From NCBI RefSeq assembly GCF_016863275.1, contig NZ_BOOO01000022.1, forward strand, positions 62,001 to 126,000: DNA of 64,000 bases, written 5' to 3'. Positions 8,813 through 19,074 of the stretch are shown one piece after another. The translations under genes were made by a program, and so were the position numbers. A model generated the notes under the pieces. The model had not been told where the DNA came from and did no database searches. It worked only from the letters and a program-made list of their open reading frames with translations. The stretch comes from Planotetraspora mira (GTDB lineage: Bacteria; Actinomycetota; Actinomycetes; Streptosporangiales; Streptosporangiaceae). Position 1 is the first letter of the stretch, and every line of letters starts with the position of its first letter.

Positions 8813-10420
8813 ATGTCTGCCGAAACTCCTCCGGGGGCTTCATTCCCGGAGAGTCCGGACCCTGATCGGACCATCGAACACCGGACACCACAGCTCGGTC
8901 GGGCTGCCGCGAACGACGCGCACACCCAGCAACTGCCGTACGGCCAGGCCGAGGAGCTCGGGTTCAATGCTCCCGACGGGACCGGAGGCGCACCGGCCAA
9001 GCGCGGCCGCGGCTGGCTGCTCGCAGCCATCTCCGCCATCGTCGTCGTCATCCTCGGTGGCGGCGGCGTATGGGCGTTCTCGCAGCTGAGCGGTGGGGGA
9101 ACACAGCCGCAGGAGGTGCTGCCCGGCAACGCCATCGCCTATGTGCGGCTGGACCTCGACCCGGCGGCCAACCAGAAGGTGGCCCTGCTGACCATCGCCA
9201 GGAAGTTCCCGGGGATCAAGGACTCCCTGAGCGACGACGATCCGCGCAAGGCCCTCTTCGAGGCCATCAAGGGCGACTCCCCCGACCTGTCGAAGGTCGA
9301 CTACGCCAAGGACGTCGAGCCCTGGCTCGGCGAGCGCGCGGGCCTGGCCGTACTGTCCGCCGGCGCCGGCAAGGAGCCCGACGTCGCGGCCGCCGTGCAG
9401 GTGAAGGACGAGGCCGCGGCACGAGAGGGCATCGCCAAACTCGGCGCCAAGGACGAGTTCGGGCTCGCGTTCCGCGACGGTTACGCGATCCTGGCCAAGA
9501 CGCAGGCGGCGGCCGACGGGTACGCCAAGGCGGCGCCGCTGTCACAGAACGCCCAGTTCAGCGATGACACCTCTGCCGTCGGAGAGCCCGGCGTGATGTC
9601 GTTCTGGATGGATCTCGGCAAGCTGGCCGACTTGTCGGGCGCCGCCACCACCGCAGGCCCGGCGGCGCTGGAATCGATCAAGGGCACGCGCTTCGCCGGA
9701 GCCCTCCGCTTCGACGGCGACTACGCCGAACTGACGGGGATCACCCGGGGCGGTCCCGGGAACGCCCTCAAGGGGCAGCCGATCAAGATCGCGGAGCTGC
9801 CGGCCTCGACCGTGGGCGCCGTGTCGATCTCCGGCCTCGGCGACGGGTTCGCGGCGCAGTGGCCCAAGATCCAGCAGGCGGCGGAGGCGAGCCCGGACGG
9901 CCAGATGGTCACGAAGAGCCTCGAGCAGTTCCAGCAGCTCTACGGCATCTCCGTTCCGGATGACATCGCAACCCTGCTCGGCAAGAGCCTCACGATCGCG
10001 CTCGACCAGGAGGGCCTCGACGCGCAGCAGCCGAACGTCGGAGCGGTCCTCACGACCGATCCGGTCAAGGCGCAGACGATCGTGACCAAGCTGGAGGGGA
10101 TCCTCGCCGGGTCCGGCGCCCCGCTACAGCTCGCCACGAAACCCGGCGACGGGCAACTGGTGGTGGCGAGCACGCAGACGTACGCGGACAAGCTGGGCAC
10201 GAAGGGGACGCTCGGCGAGAGCGAGTCCTTCAAGCTGGCCGTTCCGGACGCGGACGCGGCCAACTACGCCATGTACGTCGACCTCGACAAGCTCGAGCCG
10301 CTCTACCTCAGCGGCCTGAAGGGCGAGGAGAAGGCCAACGTCCAGGTGCTTCGCGCGATCGGGCTGAGCGGGAACTACACGGGCGGAACCAGCATTACCC
10401 TGCGGGTCCTGTTCAACTGA
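8813..10420 (+). CDS. DUF3352 domain-containing single-pass membrane protein
   Basis: The 535-residue product has a cytoplasmic, acidic, Pro/Thr-rich N terminus of about 62 residues and one predicted membrane helix (about 64-87, WLLAAISAIVVVILGGGGVWAF). A long extracytoplasmic DUF3352 region begins with LPGNAIAYVRLDLDPAANQKVALL. DUF3352 has no established biochemical role; proteins of this type are common in filamentous actinomycetes and are probably displayed outside the cell. The gene appears to be transcribed alone, with an 18-bp terminator hairpin just downstream. The ATG start has no competing upstream choice. Confidence 0.85.
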   Translation: MSAETPPGASFPESPDPDRTIEHRTPQLGRAAANDAHTQQLPYGQAEELGFNAPDGTGGAPAKRGRGWLLAAISAIVVVILGGGGVWAFSQLSGGGTQPQEVLPGNAIAYVRLDLDPAANQKVALLTIARKFPGIKDSLSDDDPRKALFEAIKGDSPDLSKVDYAKDVEPWLGERAGLAVLSAGAGKEPDVAAAVQVKDEAAAREGIAKLGAKDEFGLAFRDGYAILAKTQAAADGYAKAAPLSQNAQFSDDTSAVGEPGVMSFWMDLGKLADLSGAATTAGPAALESIKGTRFAGALRFDGDYAELTGITRGGPGNALKGQPIKIAELPASTVGAVSISGLGDGFAAQWPKIQQAAEASPDGQMVTKSLEQFQQLYGISVPDDIATLLGKSLTIALDQEGLDAQQPNVGAVLTTDPVKAQTIVTKLEGILAGSGAPLQLATKPGDGQLVVASTQTYADKLGTKGTLGESESFKLAVPDADAANYAMYVDLDKLEPLYLSGLKGEEKANVQVLRAIGLSGNYTGGTSITLRVLFN

Positions 10421-10456
10421 TCGTTCAGCTGACGTTTCAGCTGGCCCGGGAACGCC

Positions 10457-10495
10457 ACGACCCCGGCATGTGATCCGATCACATGCCGGGGTCGT
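10457..10495 (+). terminator. Strong terminator hairpin after the DUF3352 gene
   Basis: An 18-bp perfect stem (left arm 10457-10474, right arm 10478-10495) closes a 3-base CCG loop. It lies 37 bases after the DUF3352 stop and just before the left-pointing repeat array B, so it should end transcription between the convergent DUF3352 and cysM genes. No U tract follows, as is usual for GC-rich actinomycetes. Confidence 0.8.
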
Positions 10496-10512
10496 CCGCT
10501 TCCATGTGCCAC

Positions 10513-11864
<1,352 letters not shown>

Positions 11865-11941
11865 CGCGGCTCAGTCTCCTTGATCGGTGGTCGTCATGAT
11901 GTTGGACACCCACCTGATTGGAACATGGTCAGGCGGGGCGG

Positions 11942-11965
11942 GATTCCGTCCGGGACGGATTCTCA
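11942..11965 (-). promoter_or_regulatory. Possible attenuator hairpin between leader peptide and cysO
   Basis: On the minus strand, directly at the end of the leader peptide, the sequence TCCGTC-CCG-GACGGA forms a 6-bp stem. It could act with the leader peptide to tune cysO-cysM expression according to cysteine supply. The stem is short and no alternative pairing was proven by hand, so this is tentative. Confidence 0.3.
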
Positions 11966-12061
11966 GCGACAGTCGTAGACGACGACGGAGGGGGTGTGCG
12001 CGAAAAGGAACCTCTGCAGGGCAACGCGGGACGACACGGTACGGATGTCGTCGCGAGGCAT
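11963..12061 (-). CDS. Cys-containing leader peptide upstream of cysO-cysM
   Basis: A 32-codon frame starts with ATG at 12061, 9 bases after the stop of the Mec gene, and ends at 11963-11965. The peptide begins MPRDDIRTVSSRVALQRFLF and ends VVVYDCR, with its single cysteine as the penultimate residue. I recall closely similar short peptides, annotated as putative leader peptides, before sulfur-metabolism genes of other actinomycetes. In mycobacteria, cysteine-rich leader ORFs act as cysteine-responsive attenuators. The 100-base gap between its stop and cysO is longer than needed for operon genes and fits a regulatory leader. Function is inferred from position and composition. Confidence 0.7.
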   Translation of the reverse strand: MPRDDIRTVSSRVALQRFLFAHTPSVVVYDCR

Positions 12062-12070
12062 GCGGCAAGT

Positions 12071-12484
12071 CTAGCCGTAGGCCTCGACGATCTTGACGTC
12101 CTCCTCGGTCACGACGCCGTCGACGATCCGGTAGGAGCGGAACTGCGGCTCGTCGTAGGCCGTGGAGACCAGGACGTAGTGCGTGTCCGGCTCGGAGGCG
12201 TAGCTGATGTCCGTACGCGAGGGGTAGGCCTCGGTCGCGGTGTGCGAATGGTAGATCACCACCGGCACCTCGTCGCGGTCGTCCATGTCGCGCCAGACGC
12301 GGAACTGCTCGTGGGAGTCGAACCGGTAGAACGTCGGGGAACGCTCGGCGTTGTCCATCTGGATGAACCGCTCGGGGCGGTCGGACCCCTCAGGCCCGGC
12401 CACGACGCCGCAGGCCTCGTCCGGATGGTCCGCACGCGCGTGAGCCACGATGGCGTCGACAAGCTCACGGGAAATCGTCAGCAT
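12071..12484 (-). CDS. mec: Mec metalloprotease (M67/JAMM family), CysO-cysteine hydrolase
   Basis: The 137-residue protein has the full JAMM zinc signature: Glu23 in PDEACG, then His79, His81, Ser89 and Asp92 in HSHTATEAYPSRTD. From established work on the M. tuberculosis homologue (Rv1334), it cuts CysO-cysteine to release free cysteine and regenerate CysO. Because CysO here ends with two residues after the diglycine, Mec may also trim the CysO precursor. It lies 9 bases after the DUF2017 gene and precedes the leader peptide and cysO in the conserved cluster. Confidence 0.95.
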   Translation of the reverse strand: MLTISRELVDAIVAHARADHPDEACGVVAGPEGSDRPERFIQMDNAERSPTFYRFDSHEQFRVWRDMDDRDEVPVVIYHSHTATEAYPSRTDISYASEPDTHYVLVSTAYDEPQFRSYRIVDGVVTEEDVKIVEAYG

Positions 12485-12493
12485 GCGGGAAAG

Positions 12494-13018
12494 CTACCAA
12501 AGGGCCCGGACAAGGGTGTCCTGCAGGTAGGTCAGCCAGTCGTAGGTCACGAACGCCGGATAACGCGGATCGTCCTCGGACATGCTCGCGATCTCCTCGT
12601 GGACCTCCTCCGTCACCTCCAGCCGGATGCCGAGCGCGAGCCGTACGTCGTTGATCGCGCGCAACCAGGCCAGGGCCTGCTCAGCGGTGAGCTGCACCTT
12701 CCCGGGCTCGACCGTCTCCAGCAACGTCGTGGCGTCGGCCCGCTTCCCGTCGCGCAGCGTCGCCTCGGTGTAGCGGCGGAACTCGCCCGCCGCCTTGTCG
12801 TCGTCCGCGTACGCCGCGGGGAACAGCCGGGCCAGCACCGGATCCGACGGCGCCTCGGGCGACCCGATGCCCAGAGCCCGTTCGAGGGGGTCGTCGCCCG
12901 TCGCGCCGGGCTCCACGAGATCGAGGACCTGGGACACCAGGGAGACGAGGAGCGAGACCTCACCGGCGTCGAGCTTGACGGACACGCCCTTGCCCGATGA
13001 CTTGAAACCCGTGCTCAT
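12494..13018 (-). CDS. DUF2017 protein, AosR-like
   Basis: This 174-residue protein matches DUF2017 (KLDAGEVSLLVSLVSQVLDLV near the start, LGIRLEVTEEVHEEI near the end). Its place between clpS and mec matches Rv1332 (AosR) of M. tuberculosis. AosR is reported as an actinomycete-specific redox-responsive regulator that, with SigH, controls the mec-cysO-cysM cluster. The copy here contains no cysteine at all, so a disulfide-based switch within this protein is impossible. I place the start at the ATG at 13018 (MSTGFKSSGKG), which matches family length. A small Gly/Ala-rich extension from 13039 is possible. Confidence 0.85.
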   Translation of the reverse strand: MSTGFKSSGKGVSVKLDAGEVSLLVSLVSQVLDLVEPGATGDDPLERALGIGSPEAPSDPVLARLFPAAYADDDKAAGEFRRYTEATLRDGKRADATTLLETVEPGKVQLTAEQALAWLRAINDVRLALGIRLEVTEEVHEEIASMSEDDPRYPAFVTYDWLTYLQDTLVRALW

Positions 13019-13102
13019 CGGCCCGGCCCCCGCTCGCATGAACGCTCACATGAACGCCCGCACCGATGCCCGCTCGGATGCCCGCCCGACACGCCGCCCA
13101 CG

Positions 13103-13405
13103 TCAGGAGTCCCGCTGGACGGTGGCCCACAGGCCGTAGGAATGCAGAATCTGGACGTCGCGCTCCATCTCCTCGCGCGCGCCGCTGGCGACGACGGCCC
13201 TGCCCTTGTGGTGAACGTCCATCATCAGCTTCTCCGCCTTCTCCCGCGGATAGCCGAACACCGCTTGGAAGACATATGTGACGTACGACATTAAATTCAC
13301 CGGGTCGTTCCAGACGATCGTCAGCCAAGGCAAGTCTGGCCGCACGTCCGTCGACGGACGCTCGACCTCGGCCGGAGCGGTACTACCCACAGGACCATCC
13401 TGCAC
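13103..13405 (-). CDS. clpS: ATP-dependent Clp protease adaptor ClpS
   Basis: ClpS delivers N-degron substrates to ClpA/ClpC-ClpP. The core [24 protein letters not shown], read in two parts, and [17 protein letters not shown] are characteristic. The protein ends [13 protein letters not shown]. The exact start is uncertain: GTG codons at 13408, 13405 and 13390 are all possible. I give 13405 as a compromise that yields 100 residues, close to the family norm. It is divergent from pncB with fewer than 40 bases between likely starts, the same arrangement as Rv1331 and pncB1 in M. tuberculosis. Confidence 0.9.
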   Translation of the reverse strand: MQDGPVGSTAPAEVERPSTDVRPDLPWLTIVWNDPVNLMSYVTYVFQAVFGYPREKAEKLMMDVHHKGRAVVASGAREEMERDVQILHSYGLWATVQRDS

Positions 13406-13441
13406 CACGCCGGTCGTAGTCTTCGACACGTGCGCACGACC

Positions 13442-14713
13442 ATGGGCTCCGCCCTGCTGACCGACCAGTACGAGCTGACGATGCTCCAGGCCGCCCTGGC
13501 CGATGGTGCGGCGCATCGGCGGGCGGTCTTCGAGGTGTTCGCCCGGCGGCTGCCCGGTGGGCGCCGATACGGGGTGGTTTCGGGGATCGGCCGCTTCCTC
13601 GACGCACTCGAGGAGTTCCGGTTCGAGGAATCAGATCTCGACTACCTCCGGGCCGCGGGCATCGTCGACGAGCCGACTCTGGCGTTTCTCGCCGATTACC
13701 GGTTCTCCGGACATGTGTACGGCTACCGCGAGGGCGAGGCCTACTTCCCCGGTTCACCGATCATGGTGGTGGAGGGCACGTTCGCCGAGGCGGTGCTGCT
13801 GGAGACCATCGTCCTGTCGATCCTCAACCACGACTGCGCGATCGCGTCCGCCGCGTCACGGATGGCCCACGCGGCCGGCGGCAGGCCGCTGATCGAGATG
13901 GGCTCCCGGCGCACCCACGAGATCGCCGCCGTCGCCGCGGCCAGATCCGCCTACCTGTGCGGCTTCTCCTCGACCTCCAACCTCAGGGCGGGCCGCGTGT
14001 ACGGCGTGCCGACGGCGGGAACGGCGGCCCACGCGTTCATCCTGCTCCACGACTCGGAGGAGGACGCCTTCCGCGCCCAACTGCAGTCCCTCGGGATGGA
14101 CACGACCCTGCTGGTGGACACCTACGACGTGGCGAAGGCCGTGCGGACCGCCGTGGAGCTCGCCGGACGCGACCTGGGCGCCGTGCGGATCGACTCCGGC
14201 GACCTGGGTGCGGCGGCCCTGGACGTGCGGCGGGCGCTCGACGCGTACGGCGCGGAGGACACCAGGATCATCGTGACCGGCGACCTGGACGAGTTCTCGA
14301 TCGCCGGACTCGCCGCGGCCCCCGTCGACGGCTACGGCGTGGGCACCGCCCTGGTCACCGGGTCCGGGTGCCCGACGGCCAACCTCGTCTACAAGCTGGT
14401 CGCCCGGGAGGACGCCTCAGGCCGGTTGCAGCCGGTGGCCAAGCGGTCCGTCGGCAAGCCGAGCAAGGGCGGCCGCAAGTGGGCCTACCGGGAGACGTCC
14501 GGCGGGACGGCCACCGCGGAGATCGTCACAGGCGCGCCGGTGGAGTCCGGCGGCAGGCCCCTGCTGGCCGAGCTGGTCAGAGACGGCCGGGTCGTCGGCC
14601 GTGAACCCCTGGAGGCCGCCCGCGAACGGCACCGCGCCACGCTGGCCGAGCTGCCTTCGGCCGCCCACAGCCTCTCGCCCGGCGACCCCGCCGTCCCCAC
14701 CGTCTTCAGCTGA
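13442..14713 (+). CDS. pncB: Nicotinate phosphoribosyltransferase
   Basis: The enzyme makes nicotinate mononucleotide from nicotinate and PRPP in NAD salvage. The 423-residue product begins [19 protein letters not shown], a highly conserved start, and contains [26 protein letters not shown]-type loop [19 protein letters not shown], and IRIDSGDL-like [17 protein letters not shown]. An upstream GTG at 13430 would add four residues, but the ATG at 13442 fits homologues better. pncA follows 71 bases downstream, so the pair probably forms a salvage operon turning nicotinamide into NAMN. Confidence 0.94.
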   Translation: MGSALLTDQYELTMLQAALADGAAHRRAVFEVFARRLPGGRRYGVVSGIGRFLDALEEFRFEESDLDYLRAAGIVDEPTLAFLADYRFSGHVYGYREGEAYFPGSPIMVVEGTFAEAVLLETIVLSILNHDCAIASAASRMAHAAGGRPLIEMGSRRTHEIAAVAAARSAYLCGFSSTSNLRAGRVYGVPTAGTAAHAFILLHDSEEDAFRAQLQSLGMDTTLLVDTYDVAKAVRTAVELAGRDLGAVRIDSGDLGAAALDVRRALDAYGAEDTRIIVTGDLDEFSIAGLAAAPVDGYGVGTALVTGSGCPTANLVYKLVAREDASGRLQPVAKRSVGKPSKGGRKWAYRETSGGTATAEIVTGAPVESGGRPLLAELVRDGRVVGREPLEAARERHRATLAELPSAAHSLSPGDPAVPTVFS

Positions 14714-14784
14714 TCGCAGCTGATCACACCGAGGCCGGCGCGCGAGAGTCACGCCGGCGCCCTCCCTCGCCGTGAGGAGACCGA

Positions 14785-15357
14785 ATGAGAACCGCGCTCG
14801 TCGTCGTGGACGTCCAGAACGACTTCTGTGAAGGCGGCAGCCTCGCCGTGAACGGCGGCGCCGAGGTGGCCGCCGCGATCACCCGGCACACGAGGCGGCA
14901 CGCCTATGACCACGTCGTGGCCACCGGCGATCGGCATGTCGACCCGGGAGGCCACTTCTCGGCCGAACCCGACTACGTGGACACCTGGCCCGCCCACTGC
15001 GTCGCGGGCACCTCTGGAGCCGACTTCCATCCCGCCTTCGACACCGCGGTCGTGGAAACGGTCTTCAGCAAGGGCGCGCACGAGGGCGCCTACAGCGGAT
15101 TCGAGGGAGCCGACCCGTCGGGCGTCGGCCTCCGCGAGTGGCTCGGCCGGCACGACGTGGAGGCCCTGGACGTCGTCGGCATCGCCACCGACCACTGCGT
15201 CAGGGCGACCGCGCTCGACGGCGTGCGGAACGGCTTCGCCGTACGGGTCCTGCTCGACCTCACCGCCGGCGTCGCCAGGCACACGACCGACCGCGCCCTG
15301 AGAGAGCTCGAGAAGGCAGGGGTCGAGCTCGTCGGCACTCCTGTGGTGCGCCCCTGA
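14785..15357 (+). CDS. pncA: Nicotinamidase (PncA)
   Basis: PncA deamidates nicotinamide to nicotinate, the substrate of the preceding pncB product. The 190-residue sequence shows the triad Asp9, Lys96 and Cys138 (VVVDVQNDF, VFSKGAH, ATDHCVRAT). The iron or zinc site is Asp49, His51, His57 and His71, the same numbers as in M. tuberculosis PncA except for the first Asp. A GAGGAGA ribosome-binding site lies just upstream of the ATG. A homologue of this kind would be expected to activate pyrazinamide. Confidence 0.95.
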   Translation: MRTALVVVDVQNDFCEGGSLAVNGGAEVAAAITRHTRRHAYDHVVATGDRHVDPGGHFSAEPDYVDTWPAHCVAGTSGADFHPAFDTAVVETVFSKGAHEGAYSGFEGADPSGVGLREWLGRHDVEALDVVGIATDHCVRATALDGVRNGFAVRVLLDLTAGVARHTTDRALRELEKAGVELVGTPVVRP

Positions 15358-15571
15358 CCCGGCGCCGTCACGGACGGGTACGCCCGCCGCCGATCACGCT
15401 GCTCTCCTACCGCCGCAGGCGTCCCATGCGCCGCCTCCAAAGCGGCCTGACCCCGGCCGCATGCGTCCCACGCCCCGCCGACACTCCGGTCATGGGACGT
15501 TCAATGCCTTCACCACGATGCGTCATGGGTGTATTACGTAGAGCGACATCTCCTCGTGATTGGCAGCCTCG

Positions 15572-16207
15572 ATGTTCGCGTTCGTGCTCGGCCTCTCCTG
15601 GCTCATCCTGACTCCGGTGTGCGTCTGGCTGCTCTTCGGCCGCGGCCACCGCGGGCTCGCCCGCGGGGCGGCGGCCCTGACCCTGGCGGGGTTACAGGCG
15701 GGCACGTTGCTGATGGGGTTCCTCGAGGAGCCTCCCGCGTCCATGGCGTCGCACCCGCTCGCCCGCCCGGCCGGCTCCCCCTCCCACGCCGCCTCTCCCT
15801 CTCATGCCGCCTCTCGTGACGGCGCCGCCGCCACGCCCCTGGCGTCGGTCACCGCCCGCCCCTGCGCCATCCATGCGCTCACCCCCGGGTCCGTACGGCT
15901 CTCGCGTCGCGGCACCGAAGTGGACGGCATGACGGTCTACTGGGCCGCCACCCCCCATGAATGCGGCACGGCCTCCGTGGCCCTGCGGCCCGCCGGACGG
16001 CGGTTGCGGATCTGGCTGGAAGAAGGAATCGCGGAACACCACGAGGGGGCGCACGCGCTCCCCGTCACGGTGGCGGGCGGCCAGGCGTCGCTCGACCTCC
16101 AGCTCAGCCCGCCGCTGCGTCCCCGCCCGCACTACGTGGCGATCGACGCCCGCACCGGCCATCGCATCCCGCTCAAGCCGGGAATCCCCGCGTCCCCCGG
16201 GACGTAG
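15572..16207 (+). CDS. Hypothetical membrane-associated protein
   Basis: I do not recognise this 211-residue protein. It starts with two predicted membrane helices (about residues 3-22 and 30-53), then a Pro/Ser/His-rich spacer with a short duplicated motif (SPSHAAS). An extracytoplasmic or soluble beta-rich region carries two cysteines (ARPCAIHAL and PHECGTAS) that could form a disulfide. The ATG at 15572 is preferred over a TTG at 15560. It converges with the helicase gene and shares a terminator hairpin with it. Codon use is normal for the region, so it is probably a real gene. Confidence 0.6.
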   Translation: MFAFVLGLSWLILTPVCVWLLFGRGHRGLARGAAALTLAGLQAGTLLMGFLEEPPASMASHPLARPAGSPSHAASPSHAASRDGAAATPLASVTARPCAIHALTPGSVRLSRRGTEVDGMTVYWAATPHECGTASVALRPAGRRLRIWLEEGIAEHHEGAHALPVTVAGGQASLDLQLSPPLRPRPHYVAIDARTGHRIPLKPGIPASPGT

Positions 16208-16241
16208 AGGGGACGCAGCAGGAACGTGGAAAGAAGTGGCG

Positions 16242-16267
16242 AAGCCGGGCCTCGCGGGGCCCGGCTT
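16242..16267. terminator. Bidirectional terminator hairpin
   Basis: A 10-bp stem (AAGCCGGGCC / GGCCCGGCTT) with a 6-base loop lies between the convergent hypothetical gene and the helicase gene, 3 bases from the helicase stop codon. It can serve both strands. Confidence 0.7.
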
Positions 16268-16270
16268 GCC

Positions 16271-18025
16271 TCACTTACGCTGCGTGGCCCACTTGCGGAT
16301 GATCGCGATCCGCTCGCGTATCTGTTCAGCGGAGGCCTGGGCGATGGCCGGACCTCCACAGGCCCTGCGCAGCTCCGCGTGGATCACACCGTGCGGCTGC
16401 CCGGTGCGGTGGTTCCACGCGCCCACAAGCCCGTTGAGCTCCTTGCGCAGCTCGTGCAGCAGCTCATGCGGGGCGAGCACGGGCTCGGACTCCGAGACCG
16501 GCTTCACCTTCCGCTTGGCGGCCTGCTGATCGGCCTGGCGCTTGCGCAGCAGTGACGCGACCTGGTCCGGCTCGAGCAGCCCGGGAAGGCCGAGGAAGTC
16601 CTCCTCCTCGGGCGACCCGGGAGCCGCGGCGGTGCCGAACTCGCCGCCGTCGAACAACACCCGGTCGAAGGTGGCCGAGGCCTCCAGCGTCTGGAAGGGC
16701 AGCTCGTCACCCAGGGCGTCGGGCTGCTTCTTGTCCTGCTGCGCCTGCTCCAGGAGCAGGTCGTCGAGCCCGTCCTCATCGCGCTGGCGGCCGAGCACGT
16801 GGTCGCGCTCGGCCTCCATCTCGGAGGCGAGGCCCATGAGGAGGGGCACCGACGGCAGGAACACCGAGGCGGTCTCCCCGCGTTTGCGGGCCCGGACGAA
16901 GCGGCCCACCGCCTGCGCGAAGAACAGCGGGGTCGAGATGCTCGTGGCGTAGACGCCGACGGCCAGGCGCGGGATGTCGACGCCCTCGGAGACCATCCGG
17001 ACCGCGACCAGCCAGCGCGCCTCGGAGGTCGCGAAGTCCTTGATCTTCTTTGAGGCGCCGGGGTCGTCGGAGAGCACGACCTGCGCGCCCTCACCGGTGA
17101 CGGTCCTGATGTGCCGGGCGTAGGCGCGGGCCGACTCGTGGTCGGTGGCGATGACCAGGCCACCCGCGTCGGGCATGCCCCGCCTGACCTCGGTGAGCCG
17201 CCGGTCGGCCGCCTGGATGACCTGGCGGATCCAGTCGCCCTTGGGATCGAGCGCGGCCCGCCAGGCCTGGGAGAGCTGGTCCTTGGTGAGGGGGGTGCCG
17301 AGCGTGGCCGTGATCTCGTCACCCGCCCGCGTGCGCCACTTCATCTCGCCCGAGTAGGCCAGGAAGATCACGGGCCGGACGACGCCGTCCGCGAGAGCGG
17401 GGCCGTACCCGTAGGAGTAGTCGGAGGCGCTCCGCAACGCGCCCTCGCCGTCCTCGACGTAGGAGACGAAGGGGATCGGGCTGTCATCGGACCGGAACGG
17501 CGTGCCCGTCAGGCCGAGCCGCCGCGTCGCGGGCTCGAACGCCTCCCGGACGCCGTCTCCCCACGACTTGGCGTCGCCCGCGTGGTGGATCTCGTCGAAG
17601 ATGACGAGCGTCTTGCGCGCCTCTGTGCGCGCCCTGTGCAGGGCGGGATGCATCGCGACCTGGGCGTAGGTGATGGCGACGCCGACGTAGTCGCGGGAGG
17701 TGGCGCCCTGACTGTTCTTGAACTCGGGGTCGATGCCGATGCCGACCTTGGCGGCGGCGTCGGCCCACTGGCGCTTCAGGTGCTCGGTGGGCGTGACGAT
17801 CGTGATGGCCTTGATGGCCCCGCGGGTGAGCAGCTCGCTGGCGATCCGCAGGGCGTAGGTCGTCTTGCCCGCCCCCGGCGTTGCGACCGTCAGGAAGTCT
17901 CTCGGCTCGCGCTGGAGGTAGAGGTCGAACGCCTCCTGCTGCCAGGCGCGCAACTTCGTGGCGGTGCCCCAGGCGGCGCGATCAGGGTAGGAAGGGGAGA
18001 GATGGGACGCGGCCGAAACGCTCAA
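16271..18025 (-). CDS. DEAD/DEAH-box superfamily 2 helicase
   Basis: The 584-residue protein has superfamily 2 motifs in order: Walker A ATPGAGKTT (residues 48-56), motif II DEIH (144-147), motif III LTGTP, and the helicase C lobe with VRMVSEGVDIPRLAVGV and QAVGRFVRAR (motif VI). The C-terminal region is charged and may bind nucleic acid or a partner. It is related to UvrB/type III restriction ResIII-like translocases that are widespread and solitary in actinomycetes. No methyltransferase or nuclease gene is adjacent, so a restriction role is unlikely. Its precise job is unknown. Confidence 0.88.
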   Translation of the reverse strand: MSVSAASHLSPSYPDRAAWGTATKLRAWQQEAFDLYLQREPRDFLTVATPGAGKTTYALRIASELLTRGAIKAITIVTPTEHLKRQWADAAAKVGIGIDPEFKNSQGATSRDYVGVAITYAQVAMHPALHRARTEARKTLVIFDEIHHAGDAKSWGDGVREAFEPATRRLGLTGTPFRSDDSPIPFVSYVEDGEGALRSASDYSYGYGPALADGVVRPVIFLAYSGEMKWRTRAGDEITATLGTPLTKDQLSQAWRAALDPKGDWIRQVIQAADRRLTEVRRGMPDAGGLVIATDHESARAYARHIRTVTGEGAQVVLSDDPGASKKIKDFATSEARWLVAVRMVSEGVDIPRLAVGVYATSISTPLFFAQAVGRFVRARKRGETASVFLPSVPLLMGLASEMEAERDHVLGRQRDEDGLDDLLLEQAQQDKKQPDALGDELPFQTLEASATFDRVLFDGGEFGTAAAPGSPEEEDFLGLPGLLEPDQVASLLRKRQADQQAAKRKVKPVSESEPVLAPHELLHELRKELNGLVGAWNHRTGQPHGVIHAELRRACGGPAIAQASAEQIRERIAIIRKWATQRK

Positions 18026-18177
18026 CGACGCCTCCCCGCGCTCGTTAGGACAATGGTGTATCTATCGGTTCGCTCCCTCACAGTGACCTCAGGGTAGTCG
18101 GACCCACCGACAAGACGTGCCGAGCCGACGAGATTCGAGCCACCGCACGCCTCCTGTGGTATGGGCGTCCGCGCAGA

Positions 18178-18918
18178 TCAGTGCACGCCCGCCATGACCG
18201 TCTCGATGTCCGCACGTGAGCGGGGATCGTCGGGGTGGGCGAGGCCCAGCAGCACCGTGCTCTTGCCGTCGGGGCGGGTGAGCAACGTCACTCTCATGAA
18301 GGCCGGCTGGTTCACGACGTCGCGGTACTCCGCCCGGACGGCCCGCGTGTGGCCGGGCCGTCCGCCGATCGTGATGTCGCGGTCGTCCACCACCTCGACC
18401 TTGTCGCCGTGGAGCAGCAGCTTGGCGTACAGGCCGCTCAGATCGAGTACGGCGGGGCCGAGACCGTCCGGGTCCACGTGCGCCTCCGGCCTGGCCATGA
18501 CCGTGGCCAGGTCGCCTCGGGCGGCGACGGAGGTGAAGCCGGTCACCGGCGCGACCATCCCCTCGGTCCACTCCGGCGGCAGCGAGTAGGACACCCCGGC
18601 GAGCGGATCGGCGACCATGGGCGGAGGCGCCGTCTCACTGCGATTGAGGATCACGAGCACCGCCCCGCCGATCACGACGGCGGCGACGGCCACGGCGGCC
18701 CCGGCGACGAGGAGGCGTTGCAGCCACCGCGGCATGCGGCGGGGCGGTTCGACGGGCGTGCCGTACCAGACGGCCGAGGGCGGAAGGTCGTCGTCATGCG
18801 CGGGCGGGTCGTCGACGGGCGCGGGCATGAGCGGAGGTGTGGGCATGAGCGGGGGCATGGGCTTGGGCGTGTCGTCGTCGGCGGGCGGCCACACGCGGCG
18901 CGTCCACTGATCGTTCAC
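18178..18918 (-). CDS. Hypothetical protein with proline-rich cytoplasmic N terminus and one membrane helix
   Basis: This 246-residue protein has a Pro/Met-rich N terminus (PMPPLMPTPPLMPAP), one predicted membrane helix (about residues 70-95, LLVAGAAVAVAAVVIGGAVLVI) and an extracytoplasmic domain beginning GVSYSLPPEWTEG. That opening is typical of the small lipoprotein-like or DUF domains found in actinomycete secreted proteins. The GTG at 18918 is chosen because GGGAGG lies 5 bases before it; a longer frame from 18951 reads only low-quality sequence. It is probably monocistronic. Function is unknown. Confidence 0.7.
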   Translation of the reverse strand: MNDQWTRRVWPPADDDTPKPMPPLMPTPPLMPAPVDDPPAHDDDLPPSAVWYGTPVEPPRRMPRWLQRLLVAGAAVAVAAVVIGGAVLVILNRSETAPPPMVADPLAGVSYSLPPEWTEGMVAPVTGFTSVAARGDLATVMARPEAHVDPDGLGPAVLDLSGLYAKLLLHGDKVEVVDDRDITIGGRPGHTRAVRAEYRDVVNQPAFMRVTLLTRPDGKSTVLLGLAHPDDPRSRADIETVMAGVH

Positions 18919-19074
18919 GAAGCCTCCCGGAGCCGGAGGAGCCGGGCGCACGTGGGACCGAGCCGGCGAGCGCCAGATCGATCACGAGCGACCCGCGTCA
19001 CCATGAGCGCTGCTGTGGCAGTTACTCACAGAGACGGTGCCTCGTCAACGAAAATCCGGGCATTGCTATCGGAT

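Noticed and set aside
11871-12068. 65-codon frame in the mec-cysO gap
   Set aside because: The leader peptide frame starting at 12061 is in a different frame and has a conserved-looking sequence ending in YDCR; the 65-codon frame is Arg/Pro-rich and overlaps the cysO ribosome-binding region.
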